Below are positions 27,810 to 38,310 of a stretch of 64,000 nucleotides of DNA, piece after piece. The first letter of the stretch is position 1. Every line of letters begins with the position of its first letter. The stretch is from Planctomycetota bacterium (lineage in GTDB: Bacteria; Planctomycetota; Phycisphaerae; Phycisphaerales; UBA1924), in contig JANRJM010000012.1 in assembly GCA_033763975.1 (NCBI GenBank), positions 62,001 to 126,000 on the forward strand, given 5' to 3'. Under the pieces are notes generated by a model. The model saw only the letters and a program-made list of their open reading frames with translations. It had not been told where the DNA came from and ran no database searches. Made by a program: the position numbers and the translations under genes.

Positions 27810-29009
27810 CTACCTCGCGATGGGCTTCAGGCGGAAGAGCCGGTCACGCATCTGCTCGCGCGTGGAGATGTGCGACGACGACACGCCCCGCAGCACCTTG
27901 TAGATGTCCGCGACGACCTCCGGGCGGTGCAGGTACCCCCAGTGGTCAAACAGCCGCTCGCGCGAGCCCACGAGACGCGTGATCCGCTCGGCGGTCGCGA
28001 GAAACGGCCTGCCATCGGCTCGCGCGAGCGCCTGCACCGCCGCCCACTGGTCGGGGTCGCCCCCGGGCGTCAGCGTCACGCTCCCGTCGAGCGACGAGCA
28101 ATCGGCGACGACCAGGCGGGGCGGCGTGGCGTCGATGTCGCGCGGGCCGTACTTGCCCAGGCGCTTCCCGTCGTTCTTCGTTGATTCCGACACGCCCAGC
28201 GCGTTGTCGCCGGTGTGGTTGTAGACGTGGATGCGCGTGCAGTACTCGGGCAGGTCGTGCAGCGGTCGGTCCTTCTCGAGCCCGGTCCACTCGAGGTCCG
28301 CGTTGAGCAGCAGCACCTCGCCGAACATGGGCATGCGCAGGTACTCGTAGTCCCAGATCGAGCGGATGAACTCCTGCGCGACCTGGTTGCCCATCGAGTG
28401 GGCGGCGAAGTGGATCTTGCGCCCGCAGAACGCCGGCTGCCCGTCGCGCGGGCGGAAGAAATCCTGGTAGAACCGCACCGCCTTGCCGAAGACGCGCCCG
28501 AGCAGCGTGCCGCTGGGCTGCGCGATCTTCTGGTCCGACGGGTAGCGGAACGAACTGCCGTAGCTGGGCCAGGTGAAGTACAGGATCTGCCCGATCGGGC
28601 TCTCCGGGGGCTCGACGTACACCCGGTGCAGGCGCAGCAGGTGCTCGAGCGCGTCCTCCCACGAGTAGTTGAACCCGTGCAGGAAGAACAGAGTGTCGCC
28701 CTTCTTGGGGTCCGCCGGCGCGGTCATCTGCTGATACAGCGACAGGAACAGGCGGGCGCTGCCGGCGAGCCGCTCGGGGTTCTCGTCGGGCGCCAGCGCG
28801 TCGTACCCCTGCACGAAGTCGTCCTCGACCAGTTCCACCGCGCGGTGCATCTCGTCGATCGTCGGCGTCGCGCCGGTCGACAGGTCGAGCTGGCCGATGC
28901 GGAAGACCGGCAGCGGCTCGCGCCGGTCGTCGGTCACGCGCTCCACGAAATGCCCGTTCTCGCGCTTGCGCCCCACCTCGCGGTTGGTGATGATCCAGTG
29001 CCGTGCCAT
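27810..29009 (-). CDS. Alpha/beta hydrolase (DUF900-like)
   Basis: 399 residues without a signal peptide. LFFLHGFNYSWEDAL (about 110-124) is the oxyanion-hole strand and HFAAHSMGNQVAQEF (about 200-214) carries the nucleophile Ser in a variant AHSMGN elbow, as in the DUF900/esterase group. A His-containing WGYLHRPEV near 370 may finish the triad. Probably a cytoplasmic serine hydrolase, substrate unknown. The start is the ATG of MARHWIITNRE; a start nine codons earlier is possible. Confidence 0.8.
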   Translation of the reverse strand: MARHWIITNREVGRKRENGHFVERVTDDRREPLPVFRIGQLDLSTGATPTIDEMHRAVELVEDDFVQGYDALAPDENPERLAGSARLFLSLYQQMTAPADPKKGDTLFFLHGFNYSWEDALEHLLRLHRVYVEPPESPIGQILYFTWPSYGSSFRYPSDQKIAQPSGTLLGRVFGKAVRFYQDFFRPRDGQPAFCGRKIHFAAHSMGNQVAQEFIRSIWDYEYLRMPMFGEVLLLNADLEWTGLEKDRPLHDLPEYCTRIHVYNHTGDNALGVSESTKNDGKRLGKYGPRDIDATPPRLVVADCSSLDGSVTLTPGGDPDQWAAVQALARADGRPFLATAERITRLVGSRERLFDHWGYLHRPEVVADIYKVLRGVSSSHISTREQMRDRLFRLKPIAR

Positions 29010-29172
29010 GTGCGTGTCCCCTGCGCCCGGCGCCATGCTGCCCGCCCCGCGCCCCGCCTGTCAAATCACGCGCAGGGCGCACCGTCCTTCACACAACTTT
29101 CTCGCAAAGGCGACGCCCGCCGCCTGCACGACGCACCGCGCCGCGGCACAATGCGCCTTTCGGAGCCCCTCC

Positions 29173-31785
29173 ATGACCCGCACCCGCCCGTTCCCCGTCC
29201 GCGTCGCCGTCGTCGCCACGTGTCTCGCCGCGTCCGCCGCCCTCGCGCAGACGCTGGTCGGCCCGGCCGCCGGCGGGGGCACCATCGTCCCCACCAACCA
29301 GCTCGTCCGTCCCGCGGGCGACACCGTCGAGTTCGCGGCCCGCCCGGTCGACGTCGCCTTCTCGCCCGACGGCTCGCGCGTCTTCGCCAAGCACAACGGC
29401 GGGGTCCTCGTGCTCGACGCCGCCACGTGGAAGGAACTCCAGAACATCTCGTGCGGCGGGGCGTCGATGGTGGGCCTCGCCGTCCGCGCGTCCGACGCCG
29501 CGGTCTACACCACCACCGCCAAGGACGAACTCGTCGAACTCACCCGCGCCGACGACGGGACGTACAAGGTCGCCCGGCGCATCAAGCTCCCCGGGCCCGG
29601 GGGCAAGGGCAGCAGCTTCCCGTGCGGGATCGCGCTGGGCCCTTCCGACGCCAAGGCCTACGTCTGCCTCTCGGTCAACAACACCCTGGCCGAGGTGGAC
29701 CTGACCACCGGGCGCGTCGAGCGCGAGATCCCGGTCGGCGTCGCGCCGTACGGCGTGGTGCTGACGCCCGACGCTTCCGAGGCGTATGTCACGTGCTGGG
29801 GCGGGCGGCGGCCTGCCGAGGGGCAGGCGACCGCCCCCAGCGCGGGCACGCCCGTGGCGGTCGACGCGCGGGGCATCGCCTCGGGCGGGGGCGTCGCGGT
29901 GGTGTCGCTCGCGAAGGGCGAGATGGGCACGTTCATCGACACGGGCCGCTCGCCCTGCGCGATCGCCATGTCGCCCGACGCGGGGCGGGTCTACGTCGCG
30001 AACGCGAACGACGACACGCTGAGCGTGATCGACACGAAGGCCCGCACCGTCGCGCACACGGTGAACGTGAAGCCCGACGCGTCGCTGCCCTTCGGCAGCA
30101 TGCCGCACGGCGTGGCGCTGGCGGACGACGGCGCCACGGTGCTGGTGGCGCTGGGGGGCAACAACGCCGTCGCCGTGATCGACGGCGCGTCGCTCGGCGT
30201 GCGCGGGTTCATCCCGACGGGCTGGTTCCCCGGCAACCTGGCGGTGCACGAGCGGCACCTGGTGGTGGGGAACGTGAAGGGCGTGGGCTCGCGCACGCAG
30301 CAGAAGAACCGCAACGGGCTGAACAGCCACAACCACCGCGGGTCGGTGCAGCGGGTCTCGCTGCCCGACGCGGACGCCCTGGCGAGCATGACCGACCAGG
30401 TGAAGGCCGACGCGCTGGTGCCCCAGGCGCTGCTGGCGCAGCAGCGGGCCGCGAACGCGGCGGAGACCCCGCCCGCGCCGGTGCCCGCCCGCGTGGGCGA
30501 CCCCAGCCCGATCCAACACTGCGTGTACATCCTCAAGGAGAACCGCACGTACGACCAGGTCTTCGGCGCCATCGGGCGGGGCAACAGCGAGCCGAGCCTG
30601 TGCATCTACGGGCGCACCGTGACCCCCAACCACCACGCGCTCGCCGACGAGTTCGTGCTGCTCGACAACTACTACTGCAACGGCGTGCTCTCCGCCGACG
30701 GGCACTCCTGGGCGACCGAGGGCAACGTCACCCCGTACCTCGAACGCTCCTTCGGCGGGTTCACCCGCTCGTACACCTTCGGCGACGACCCGCTCACGTA
30801 CTCCTCGTCGGGGTTCCTGTGGGACCACGTGCTCGCGGCGGGGCTCTCGTTCCGCAACTACGGCGAGTTCGACTACGCCAACGAGAAGCCCGACGTCGGG
30901 TACGACGTCTTCTACAAGGACTGGCAGGAGAAGACCGGCAAGATCCGCATCGAGCACAACATCGGCATCGCGAACCTCCGCACGTACTCGCACCCGGACT
31001 ATCCCGGCTGGAACATGGACATCCCCGACGTCTACCGCGCCGAGATCTTCCTGACCGAGCTCGCCGAGTTCGAGAAGAAGGGCATGTTCCCCAACCTCGT
31101 GTTCATCTACCTGCCCAACGACCACACGTCGGGCACGGGCGAGGGCAACCCCACCCCGCGCTCGCTCGTCGCCGACAACGACCTCGCGATGGGGCGGATC
31201 GTCGAGGGGCTCTCGAAGTCGCGCTTCTGGCCCGCGATGGCGATCTTCATCAACGAGGACGACCCGCAGGACGGGTTCGACCACGTCGACGGGCACCGCT
31301 CGCTCTGCCTGGTCGTCAGCCCGTACTCGCGCCAGCAGGGCAAGGTCATCAGCACCTTCTACAACCAGTCGTCGGTGTACCACACGATCCAGCGCATCCT
31401 GGGCCTGGCGCCGGCGAACCAGCTCGTGGCGGCGTCGAACGTCATGACCGACTGCTTCGTGCCCGTCGCCGACCTCGCGCCCTACCGCGTGCGCGAGAAC
31501 ACCGTCCCGCTCTGCGAGATGAACCCCAAGAAGGCCACCCTCTCGCCCCGGATGCGCGAGTTCGCCGAGATCAGCGCCCGCCTCGAGCTCGGCAAGCCCG
31601 ACGCCTGCGACGAGGACACGCTCAACCGCATCCTGTGGCACGACGCCAAGGGCGAGCACGCCCCGTACCCCGAGGCCCTCGCGGGCGCCCACGGCACGGG
31701 CCTGCCGGCCCTGGGCCTCACCTTCGGGGGCGCCGAAGACGAGGACGAGCACGAAGACCAGCCCGGGGCCGCCGACGAGGACTAG
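29173..31785 (+). CDS. Secreted beta-propeller/phosphoesterase fusion
   Basis: 870 residues. A signal peptide (about 1-24, ending AALAQ) is followed by YVTN-type beta-propeller repeats to about residue 380 (PVDVAFSPDG, PCGIALGPS, PCAIAMSPDAGRVYVANANDD, MPHGVALADDG). The second half is an alkaline-phosphatase-superfamily phosphoesterase: ENRTYDQVFG (metal/nucleophile region with Thr), LPNDHTSG and EDDPQDGFDHVDGHRS. The tail is acidic (EDEDEHEDQ). Likely periplasmic, hydrolysing phosphodiesters or phospholipids with the propeller as a binding or docking part; substrate unknown. Confidence 0.87.
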   Translation: MTRTRPFPVRVAVVATCLAASAALAQTLVGPAAGGGTIVPTNQLVRPAGDTVEFAARPVDVAFSPDGSRVFAKHNGGVLVLDAATWKELQNISCGGASMVGLAVRASDAAVYTTTAKDELVELTRADDGTYKVARRIKLPGPGGKGSSFPCGIALGPSDAKAYVCLSVNNTLAEVDLTTGRVEREIPVGVAPYGVVLTPDASEAYVTCWGGRRPAEGQATAPSAGTPVAVDARGIASGGGVAVVSLAKGEMGTFIDTGRSPCAIAMSPDAGRVYVANANDDTLSVIDTKARTVAHTVNVKPDASLPFGSMPHGVALADDGATVLVALGGNNAVAVIDGASLGVRGFIPTGWFPGNLAVHERHLVVGNVKGVGSRTQQKNRNGLNSHNHRGSVQRVSLPDADALASMTDQVKADALVPQALLAQQRAANAAETPPAPVPARVGDPSPIQHCVYILKENRTYDQVFGAIGRGNSEPSLCIYGRTVTPNHHALADEFVLLDNYYCNGVLSADGHSWATEGNVTPYLERSFGGFTRSYTFGDDPLTYSSSGFLWDHVLAAGLSFRNYGEFDYANEKPDVGYDVFYKDWQEKTGKIRIEHNIGIANLRTYSHPDYPGWNMDIPDVYRAEIFLTELAEFEKKGMFPNLVFIYLPNDHTSGTGEGNPTPRSLVADNDLAMGRIVEGLSKSRFWPAMAIFINEDDPQDGFDHVDGHRSLCLVVSPYSRQQGKVISTFYNQSSVYHTIQRILGLAPANQLVAASNVMTDCFVPVADLAPYRVRENTVPLCEMNPKKATLSPRMREFAEISARLELGKPDACDEDTLNRILWHDAKGEHAPYPEALAGAHGTGLPALGLTFGGAEDEDEHEDQPGAADED

Positions 31786-31848
31786 CCGCCCGCTGTCTGC
31801 CCGGTATGGCGCAGACATCCGACGGGACGGTGCGTAGAAATTGGCCCC

Positions 31849-32685
31849 GTGGCGCCCGATCCGTTCGAGTGTTACGAGTTGTGCGTCCAGTCACCGGGCA
31901 CCCTGGTGACGTTCTTGCGCGCCGTCCACGGGCAACGCGCGACGGTGCTGCGCGAGGACTTCTGCGGCTCGGCGGCGCTCTCCCGCCGCTGGATCCTCGA
32001 AGGGCTCAAGGCCGGCGAAGTCTGGCGCGCGACCGGGGTCGACGTCGACGCCGACGCGCTGGCCCGGGCGGCCGACGGCGCGCGGGCGGCCGGTGTCGAA
32101 GACGCCATCGAGTTCCGCCGCGCCGACGCCGTCCACACGCAGATCGAGACCACCGACGGGTGCGACATCGTGTTCGTGGGCAACTTCTCGCTCGGGTACA
32201 TCCACCGTCGGGCCGACCTGCTGGCGTACCTGCGGGCCTCGCGCCGGCGCCTGGCGCTGGGCAACGCCGGGCTGGGGGGCGGGGTGTTCGTGTGCGACAC
32301 CTACGGCGGGGCGTCGGCGTACAAGCCCGGGATGCTCCGGCGCACGCAGCCGGCGCGACGGCACGGGATCATCCACTACATCTGGGTGCACGAGTCCGCC
32401 GACCCGATCACGGGGATCGTCGAGAACTCCATCTCGTTCCAGTTCGAGGTCGACGGCGAGATCGTCCGCGAACTGCCCCGGGCCTTCACGTACCGCTGGC
32501 GGCTGTGGAGCGTCCACGAGATCCGCGAGGCGATGCTCGAAGCCGGCTTCGTCTCGGTCGACGTCTACAAGGACCTGAACGTCGCGCCGCACCAGCCGGC
32601 CAGGCCGGTGCGATCGCCCGCGGAACTCACCGCCGACGGCGCCGACGACTGGGTGGTGGCCATCGCCGGACGCACGGAGGCGTAG
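31849..32685 (+). CDS. Class I SAM-dependent methyltransferase
   Basis: 278 residues. REDFCGSAALSRRWI (about 35-49) is the SAM-binding loop, followed by GVDVDADAL and the acidic strand CDIVFVGNFSLGYIH. A C-terminal insert and FVSVDVYKDLN follow. Substrate not identifiable. The start is taken at GTG 31849; no better in-frame start lies between it and the phosphoesterase stop 63 bases earlier. It ends 16 bases from a convergent membrane-protein gene. Confidence 0.8.
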   Translation: MAPDPFECYELCVQSPGTLVTFLRAVHGQRATVLREDFCGSAALSRRWILEGLKAGEVWRATGVDVDADALARAADGARAAGVEDAIEFRRADAVHTQIETTDGCDIVFVGNFSLGYIHRRADLLAYLRASRRRLALGNAGLGGGVFVCDTYGGASAYKPGMLRRTQPARRHGIIHYIWVHESADPITGIVENSISFQFEVDGEIVRELPRAFTYRWRLWSVHEIREAMLEAGFVSVDVYKDLNVAPHQPARPVRSPAELTADGADDWVVAIAGRTEA

Positions 32686-32701
32686 GCCGCGCCCGAGGCC
32701 G

Positions 32702-33574
32702 CTACGCCGCCTGCCGATCCGAGCCGCGTGCCCCGACGTCCGTCTCGCCGGTGTCGACGGGCCCGGTCGCGGTGAAGCCCTCGACCTTGATCGAGCGCGG
32801 GACGTGGCGCGAGACAGGTCGCTCCTCGGCGCGTGCGAGCGGCCCGCTGACGGCGCCTTCGGGTCGTGCGGCGGGAACATGCATCCGCTCGGGGACGGGC
32901 GGCCCCAGGCCGGGCAGCCCGCTGGAGCCGAGATCGACCCCGCCCGCCGCCATCTGGGCCGCGTGCTCGCGCTCCGCGGAGTTCATGCGTCCCAAGCGGT
33001 ACGCCGAGCCGACGGCGAACGTGATCCAGAGGATGTCGAAGAAGCCGAAACTGAGAATGAAGACGATCACGGTGGCGACGATCGAGACGCCGCTCTCCAT
33101 CGTCTCGGCGGCGGGCTGCTGTTCCGCCGACAGGGCGGCCTGCTCGTCGGGCGAGAGGCTCCGCCAGCGCCGATCGGCCTCGGCGATGACCTCGGGCGGG
33201 AAGATCTCCCCGTCCTCCGCGTCGGACATGTACTGCCCGGCGTCTTCCATCTCCTGCGCCACCTGCAAGCGCAGCGCAAACTGGCCCGAGTCCTCCCCCA
33301 TCGCGGACGTCATCTCGCGCGCCCAGTCCTGCGCGATGAAATGCGCGCCGACGAACTTGCCGACGAAGATGCCCAGCACCGCGACCAGGGCCGCCATCAC
33401 GCCCGCGCCCCGCGAGCCCTTGCCCTCGGTGCCCCAGGCCATGCCGATGCCCGCGAGGATGCCCAGGCCCCACGCCAGAAGCCCCGCTTCCAGCCCGAAG
33501 AAGTACGACACAGCCGCCCACGCCGCCGCCCCGCCGCCCGCACCGGCCAGGGCCCCCAGAACTCCGCGCACCAT
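32702..33574 (-). CDS. Membrane protein, unknown function
   Basis: 290 residues with hydrophobic helices at about 4-24, 27-45 and 50-72 and a fourth near 165-185 (IVATVIVFILSFGFFDILWI), separated by an acidic soluble loop (MEDAGQYMSDAEDGEIFPPE). A charged, Pro-rich cytoplasmic tail of ~80 residues follows. The start is the ATG 7 bases after GGAGG; the longer upstream frame is rejected. No family recognised; it might be a scaffold or channel-associated protein. Confidence 0.65.
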   Translation of the reverse strand: MVRGVLGALAGAGGGAAAWAAVSYFFGLEAGLLAWGLGILAGIGMAWGTEGKGSRGAGVMAALVAVLGIFVGKFVGAHFIAQDWAREMTSAMGEDSGQFALRLQVAQEMEDAGQYMSDAEDGEIFPPEVIAEADRRWRSLSPDEQAALSAEQQPAAETMESGVSIVATVIVFILSFGFFDILWITFAVGSAYRLGRMNSAEREHAAQMAAGGVDLGSSGLPGLGPPVPERMHVPAARPEGAVSGPLARAEERPVSRHVPRSIKVEGFTATGPVDTGETDVGARGSDRQAA

Positions 33575-33771
33575 GCCCGCACCTCCGTCGCTGGAGAGAA
33601 CGGCAGACGCATCGGCCTTCCCCCCGGCCGATCCCCGGCACGCCCCCGCGATGACGGCGCGATCACCCCCTGCGCACGCGGCACAGCCCGGACGCGCGGC
33701 GCTCCTCGCCCCGGCGCACGCCCGATACACGCGTCCCGGCCTTCGCCCGGCTCGCGCTACCCTCTCCGGCC

Positions 33772-35574
<1,803 letters not shown>

Positions 35575-35678
35575 CGAACCCCGCCCGCCCGGCGTGTTGG
35601 AACTGCGCAAAGCCCGTGAATTGTCCTTGCCACCGGCGCATCCGCCCTCACGTTCTTCTTGAACCAAGGAGACACTCC

Positions 35679-36278
35679 ATGCGCACCGTTGTCGCCGCGT
35701 TGCTGCTCGCCGCTCCCGCCCACGCCGCCGTCCTCGTCGACTACGGCACCGTGCCCGGCTCCACCGGCCTCACCATCGCCGGCACGGCCGACCAGTTCGG
35801 CGGGTTCGCCGCGTTCCAGCCCTTCACCGTCACCGACCCGCAGGGCTGGATCATCGACACCGTCACCCTCTTCGGCGGGCGCGACTCCGACCCCGCCAAC
35901 CAGGGCGCTTCGCTCGCGTTCTACGCCGAACTCGCGCCGTCCACGCCCGACTTCGCGAACCCCATCGGCACGCGCACCGCGTTCTTCCAGAACTCGCAGT
36001 CGCTGAGCACCATCCCGTTCATCAACGTCACCCTTCCCCAGGGGCGGTACTACTTCGGCTTCGCCCCCAACAGCCCCGGCTACCTCGGCGCGTGGTACGC
36101 CTCGCAGATGTCCGACCCCGCCAACCGCGCCGTCACCCGGCGCCTCACCGCGGGCACCTACATCGTGCAGAACCAGACCATGACCATGCGCATCGACGGC
36201 GTCGTCGCCCCCGCTCCGGGCGCCTCGCTCGCGCTGCTCGCGGGCACGCTCGCGTATGCTCGGCGCCGGCGCGTCTGA
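35679..36278 (+). CDS. PEP-CTERM-type secreted protein
   Basis: 199 residues. It has a short signal peptide (about 1-16, ending AHAAV), a beta-rich body resembling other exosortase cargo, and the tail PAPGASLALLAGTLAYARRRR. A clear AAGGAG lies 7 bases before the ATG at 35679, which decides this start over the earlier in-frame one that would overlap glnS. The body contains RYYFGFAPNSPGY and GTYIVQNQTM, found in surface-protein beta folds. Biological role unknown. Confidence 0.77.
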   Translation: MRTVVAALLLAAPAHAAVLVDYGTVPGSTGLTIAGTADQFGGFAAFQPFTVTDPQGWIIDTVTLFGGRDSDPANQGASLAFYAELAPSTPDFANPIGTRTAFFQNSQSLSTIPFINVTLPQGRYYFGFAPNSPGYLGAWYASQMSDPANRAVTRRLTAGTYIVQNQTMTMRIDGVVAPAPGASLALLAGTLAYARRRRV

Positions 36279-36285
36279 CCGGCGG

Positions 36286-36345
36286 CACTGGACTCCGCTG
36301 CACTGGATTCCGCGGCAGTGGACTCCACGGCATTGGCCTCCCTGC
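36286..36345. repeat. Four imperfect 15-bp tandem repeats
   Basis: Units start at 36286, 36301, 36316 and 36331: CACTGGACTCCGCTG, CACTGGATTCCGCGG, CAGTGGACTCCACGG and CATTGGCCTCCCTGC. The copies share the CAxTGGxxTCC core and lie in the gap between the PEP-CTERM gene and the DUF4198-like gene. Confidence 0.85.
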
Positions 36346-36377
36346 CGCCGCCTCCGCCCGCGCCGATCGGAGCCCGC

Positions 36378-37298
36378 ATGCGACTTTCCCGCCTCGCGAT
36401 CGTCGGCGTTGTCCTCGTGCTCTCGGGGATCGCGCTCGCCCACGACTTCTGGATCCGCCCCGGCGCGTTCCGCGTGGGTGTCGGTGAGCGAGTCGACGTG
36501 CGCCTCTTTGTCGGCATGGAGATGAAGGGCGATCCCCGGCCCTTCGCCGCCGCACGCGTCAAGTCGTTCACCGTCATCGGCCTGTCGTCTGGCCCGCCGT
36601 CTGGCGGCCCGCCCGCGCCGATCGCCGCCCCCGAGGGCGAAGACCCCGCGGGCTCGTTCGTACCAAAGTCGCCCGGCCTGCACGTCATCGCGTACGAGGG
36701 GCACGACGCGTTCATCACGCTCGAAGCGCCCAAGTTCCACGAGTACCTCCGCGAGGAAGGGCTCGAGCACGTGATCGACGAGCGCACCAAGGCCGGGGAA
36801 GCCGAAGCGCCCGCCCGCGAGGCGTACTCGCGCCACGCCAAGAGCCTGGTCGTCGTCGGGGACGTCACGCACGGCCCGTGGGACGCCCGCCGCCTGCCCG
36901 CGTTCGAGATCATGCCGCTGGCCAATCCCGCCGCCCTGCGCCCGGGACAGTCCCTCGGCGTCCGCGTGCTGCGCGACGACGCGCCGCTGGCGCACGCGAA
37001 GGTCGTGCTGCGTCGCGAGGCCGATCCGACCAACCCCGTCTCTTCCCGCACCGATGCGAAGGGCGTTGCGACGCTGCCGATCGTTCACCCCGGCGTGTAC
37101 ATGCTGACCTGCGTCTCGATGCAGCGGAGCACCCCGCGTGCAGCGGGCGGCGCCGATCAGCCCGCCGCGCCCGGCGTCGACTGGGTCAGCCGGTGGGCGT
37201 CGCTCACGTTCGAGGTGGCGCCCGCGCCCGAAGCAGCCACGCCTGCACCCGCACCCGCGCCGACACCGTCACCAGGGCCCGCGCCCGGCGCGAAGTAG
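36378..37298 (+). CDS. Exported DUF4198-like protein
   Basis: 306 residues. The signal peptide (about 1-21) ends before HDFWIRPG, the characteristic beginning of DUF4198 proteins, a family proposed to bind or help import nickel or cobalt. A carboxypeptidase-like beta domain follows with GVRVLRDDAPLAHAKVVL and TDAKGVATLPIVHPGVYML. The C-terminal tail is Pro/Ala repetitive (PAPAPAPTPSPGPAPG), perhaps a wall- or peptidoglycan-passing spacer. The start is the ATG six bases after GGAG. No transporter is adjacent. Confidence 0.75.
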   Translation: MRLSRLAIVGVVLVLSGIALAHDFWIRPGAFRVGVGERVDVRLFVGMEMKGDPRPFAAARVKSFTVIGLSSGPPSGGPPAPIAAPEGEDPAGSFVPKSPGLHVIAYEGHDAFITLEAPKFHEYLREEGLEHVIDERTKAGEAEAPAREAYSRHAKSLVVVGDVTHGPWDARRLPAFEIMPLANPAALRPGQSLGVRVLRDDAPLAHAKVVLRREADPTNPVSSRTDAKGVATLPIVHPGVYMLTCVSMQRSTPRAAGGADQPAAPGVDWVSRWASLTFEVAPAPEAATPAPAPAPTPSPGPAPGAK

Positions 37299-37320
37299 CC
37301 CTCTCCTACACTCCGCTCGC

Positions 37321-38232
37321 ATGTCACTCATCGTCACCGGCACCATCGGCATCGACACCGTGTACACCCCCAACGGGCACGCCGAACGCGTGCTCGGGGG
37401 CTCGGGCACGTACTTCTGCGCCGCGGCGAGCTTCTACTCGCCCGTCCGCCTCGTCGCCGCCGTCGGCGACGACTTCCCGCCCGACTTCATGGGCGCGCTC
37501 GGGCACTTCCGGGGCGTCGACCTCGCCGGGCTCGAGGTCCGCCGGGGCAGCAGGACGTTCGCGTGGGGGGGCAAGTACCACCCCGACATGAACGGGCGCG
37601 ACACGCTCTTCACCGAGCTGGGCGTGCTCGCCGAGCACCCGCCCGCGGTGCCGGGCGCCTTCCGCGATTCGCGCTTCGTGTTCCTCGCGAACACGCACCC
37701 GACCGTGCAGGCCGGCATGCTCGAGCAGCTCCCCAGCCGCGTGCTCACCGTCGCCGACACCATGGACCTGTGGATCCACACCGCCAAGGCCGACCTGCTC
37801 TCGCTGCTCGCCCGCGTGGACGGCCTGGTGCTGAACTTCGACGAGGCCGAGCTGCTCACCGGCAAGAAAAACACCGTGACGGCCGGGCGCCAGATCCTCG
37901 CCCTGGGCCCGCGCTTCGTCGTCATCAAGAAGGGCGAGCACGGCGCGCTCCTCGTGCACCGCGACGGCGTCGCCGCCCTCCCCGCCTTCCCCACCGAGCA
38001 CGTCGTCGACCCCACCGGCTGCGGCGACACCTTCGCCGGCGGGCTCATGGGCTCCCTCGCCGCCGCCGGACAAACCAACGCGTCCTTCGATGTCATCCGG
38101 CGCGCGCTCGTGCACGGCACGGTCATCGCGAGCTTCACCATCGAGGCCTTCAGCCTCGACCGCCTCCGCAACCTCACCCGCGCCGAGATCGACGCCCGCG
38201 CCGAGCAGTACGCCGCCATGGTCCGCGTGTAG
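37321..38232 (+). CDS. PfkB-family sugar/nucleoside kinase
   Basis: 303-residue ribokinase-like kinase. The first motif GGSGTYFCAAASFY (about 26-39) and the ATP/catalytic motif DPTGCGDTFAGGLMG (about 224-238) are clear; the catalytic Asp is in GCGD, where most members have GAGD. The lack of the canonical Ala is a minor change. The middle (VADTMDLWIHTAKADLL) resembles enzymes acting on sugars or adenosine; substrate not assigned. It starts at ATG 37321, 22 bases after the DUF4198 gene. Confidence 0.87.
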   Translation: MSLIVTGTIGIDTVYTPNGHAERVLGGSGTYFCAAASFYSPVRLVAAVGDDFPPDFMGALGHFRGVDLAGLEVRRGSRTFAWGGKYHPDMNGRDTLFTELGVLAEHPPAVPGAFRDSRFVFLANTHPTVQAGMLEQLPSRVLTVADTMDLWIHTAKADLLSLLARVDGLVLNFDEAELLTGKKNTVTAGRQILALGPRFVVIKKGEHGALLVHRDGVAALPAFPTEHVVDPTGCGDTFAGGLMGSLAAAGQTNASFDVIRRALVHGTVIASFTIEAFSLDRLRNLTRAEIDARAEQYAAMVRV

Positions 38233-38269
38233 CCCGCTCGGGCAGCCCGCTCGGGCAGCCCGCTCGGGT
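38231..38269. repeat. Three 13-bp tandem repeats
   Basis: AGCCCGCTCGGGC repeated at 38231, 38244 and 38257, the last copy ending in T; a related unit (AGCCCGCCACTCC) follows. Each unit contains the inverted sequence CCCG-CT-CGGG. They begin at the kinase stop codon and lead into the hairpin at 38271. Confidence 0.85.
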
Positions 38270-38270
38270 A

Positions 38271-38291
38271 GCCCGCCACTCCGTGGCGGGC
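38271..38291. terminator. Hairpin between convergent kinase and glyA genes
   Basis: GCCCGCCA (38271-38278) pairs exactly with TGGCGGGC (38284-38291) around CTCCG. It lies between convergent genes, so it can stop transcription from both sides, although no T-run follows. Confidence 0.55.
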
Positions 38292-38310
38292 CTTCAGGCC
38301 ATCCCGCCAC

